DNA of 7,043 nucleotides, taken from assembly GCA_900547505.1 (NCBI GenBank), contig URGY01000087.1:1-7043 (forward strand), written 5' to 3'. The notes beneath the pieces are model-generated. The model saw only the letters and a list, made by a program, of their open reading frames with translations. It had not been told where the DNA came from and did not search any database. Positions 6,569-7,043 of this stretch are shown here, piece after piece (position 1 is the first letter of the stretch; every line of letters begins with the position of its first letter). A program made the position numbers and the translations under genes. The DNA comes from an uncultured Collinsella sp. GTDB lineage: Bacteria > Actinomycetota > Coriobacteriia > Coriobacteriales > Coriobacteriaceae.

Positions 6569-6584
6569 ACTGTAATCGTTTTCA
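6569..6584 (-). promoter_or_regulatory. LacI-family operator-like site, scrA-proximal copy
   Basis: On the minus strand this site reads TGAAAACGATTACAGT. It has the central CG and A/T-rich half-sites typical of LacI-family operators (about five of seven symmetric positions match). It lies 55 bp upstream of the scrA start. An identical copy at 6595-6610 supports a real function. The likely binder is the ScrR-type protein encoded next door. Confidence 0.75.
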
Positions 6585-6594
6585 GTTTGATATG

Positions 6595-6610
6595 ACTGTA
6601 ATCGTTTTCA
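6595..6610 (-). promoter_or_regulatory. LacI-family operator-like site, distal copy
   Basis: This is an exact 16-bp copy of the site at 6569-6584, in the same orientation and 26 bp away (about two and a half helical turns). The scrA promoter must lie in or near these sites. A weak -10 candidate TATGAA (minus strand) overlaps the distal site, but I cannot assign a convincing -35. Confidence 0.75.
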
Positions 6611-6698
6611 TAGTAGGGTGAACGGTAGGAAAAAGCCGGCGAAAGGTAGTTTTGAAGCAAAAACAGGGGTCTCAGAGGCAGGCAGACGTGCCCAAGGC

Positions 6699-6998
6699 CT
6701 AGACATTCATAAGCTGATGGCCGAGCTTGAGCGTCTTGAGACCGCTCTCCCCCTCCTCGCCATCGAGCGCGTTGAGCAACATATTGGTCGCCTCGACGCC
6801 GCTGGTCAGGTAGCCGTAATGCACGGTGGGAATGCCGCCCGTCAGCGCGCGCAAAAATGCGTTGTCGCCGAAGCCGCTCACGCGACGCACGCCCTCGCCC
6901 ATGCCACGCACCTCGTCAAGAGCGCGCAGGGCGCCGGCAGCCATAGTGTCGGTCGCGCACGCGATAAACGAAACATCGGGGGCATCGGCAAGCAGCTC
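6699..6998 (-). CDS. scrR: LacI-family sucrose operon regulator, C-terminal part only
   Basis: Only the last 99 codons of a LacI/GalR-family repressor are present; the 5' part, including the helix-turn-helix, lies beyond the contig end. Visible family features are the periplasmic-binding-protein-like segment ATDTMAAGALRAL (15-27 of the fragment), VSGFGDN (40-46, matching the family's vvGFDd) and the IPTVHYGY strand followed by the C-terminal helix with VEATNMLLNAL. It probably represses scrA-scrB until sucrose or a derivative binds; the effector cannot be read from this piece. It is upstream of scrA on the same strand, with the operators between them. An apparent ATG at 7014-7016 is adapter-derived: residues MCIRD, and two of the three bases of the next codon, come from the Nextera mosaic end. 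The first genuine codon is GAG at 6996-6998. The name scrR is inferred from context. Confidence 0.85.
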   Translation of the reverse strand, partial: ELLADAPDVSFIACATDTMAAGALRALDEVRGMGEGVRRVSGFGDNAFLRALTGGIPTVHYGYLTSGVEATNMLLNALDGEEGESGLKTLKLGHQLMNV

Positions 6999-6999
6999 G

Positions 7000-7043
7000 C
7001 TGTCTCTTATACACATCTGACGCTGCCGACGAATAGCCTTGTG
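7000..7043 (-). other. Nextera Read 1 adapter, i5 index and start of P5 (artefact)
   Basis: Positions 7000-7018 are the reverse complement of the Tn5 mosaic end, 7019-7032 are the rest of the Read 1 adapter, and 7033-7040 (ATAGCCTT) fall in the i5 index position. From memory the reverse complement AAGGCTAT is index S520. The final GTG is the start of the P5 sequence. None of this is genomic. Confidence 0.97.

Noticed and set aside
6630..6698. A terminator after scrR
   Set aside because: T-runs exist on the minus strand, but I found no stem of useful length in front of them; readthrough from scrR into scrA remains possible.
40..6999. A hidden defence system, phage, CRISPR array or transposon
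   Set aside because: All coding space is taken by metabolic, transport and regulatory genes; there are no repeat-spacer units, transposase motifs or phage genes. The Tn5 mosaic ends at the contig tips are library reagents.

Overview
This window looks like one complete, untrimmed assembly contig. Genomic DNA runs from about 40 to 6999 and is flanked on both sides by Illumina Nextera adapter. The DNA is GC-rich, and every gene has ordinary bacterial start, Shine-Dalgarno and stop signals. A sucrose PTS operon, a Tritrichomonas foetus-type IMP dehydrogenase and a small ModE-like regulator together suggest a gut actinobacterium of the Coriobacteriia (Collinsella-like). That assignment rests on remembered protein resemblance, not on a search.

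Layout from left to right: (a) adapter and an intergenic stretch with a long imperfect hairpin next to the guaB stop; (b) guaB on the minus strand, encoding IMP dehydrogenase; (c) a divergent intergenic region; (d) a small plus-strand winged-helix regulator resembling the N-terminal domain of ModE; (e) a convergent intergenic region with a 19-bp-arm inverted repeat; (f) a minus-strand protein of the Cys/Met-metabolism PLP-enzyme fold that seems to have lost key catalytic elements; (g) a strong minus-strand intrinsic terminator; (h) a minus-strand sucrose cluster in transcription order scrR (only the C-terminal part is present) - scrA - scrB; (i) adapter.

The sucrose genes form a coherent unit. 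ScrA (EIIBC) imports and phosphorylates sucrose, and ScrB (GH32) cleaves sucrose 6-phosphate to glucose 6-phosphate and fructose. ScrR is a LacI-family protein that probably binds the two identical operator-like sites just upstream of scrA. ScrA carries no EIIA domain, so phosphate must come from an EIIA encoded elsewhere. GuaB makes XMP for guanine nucleotide synthesis and has no visible functional link to the sucrose genes.

I found no CRISPR array, RNA gene, insertion sequence, phage gene or obvious new multi-gene system. The items most worth a second look are the degenerate PLP-fold protein, three inverted repeats (one inside the end of scrB), the terminator directly in front of a start codon, and the adapter-derived false N-terminus on the truncated regulator.
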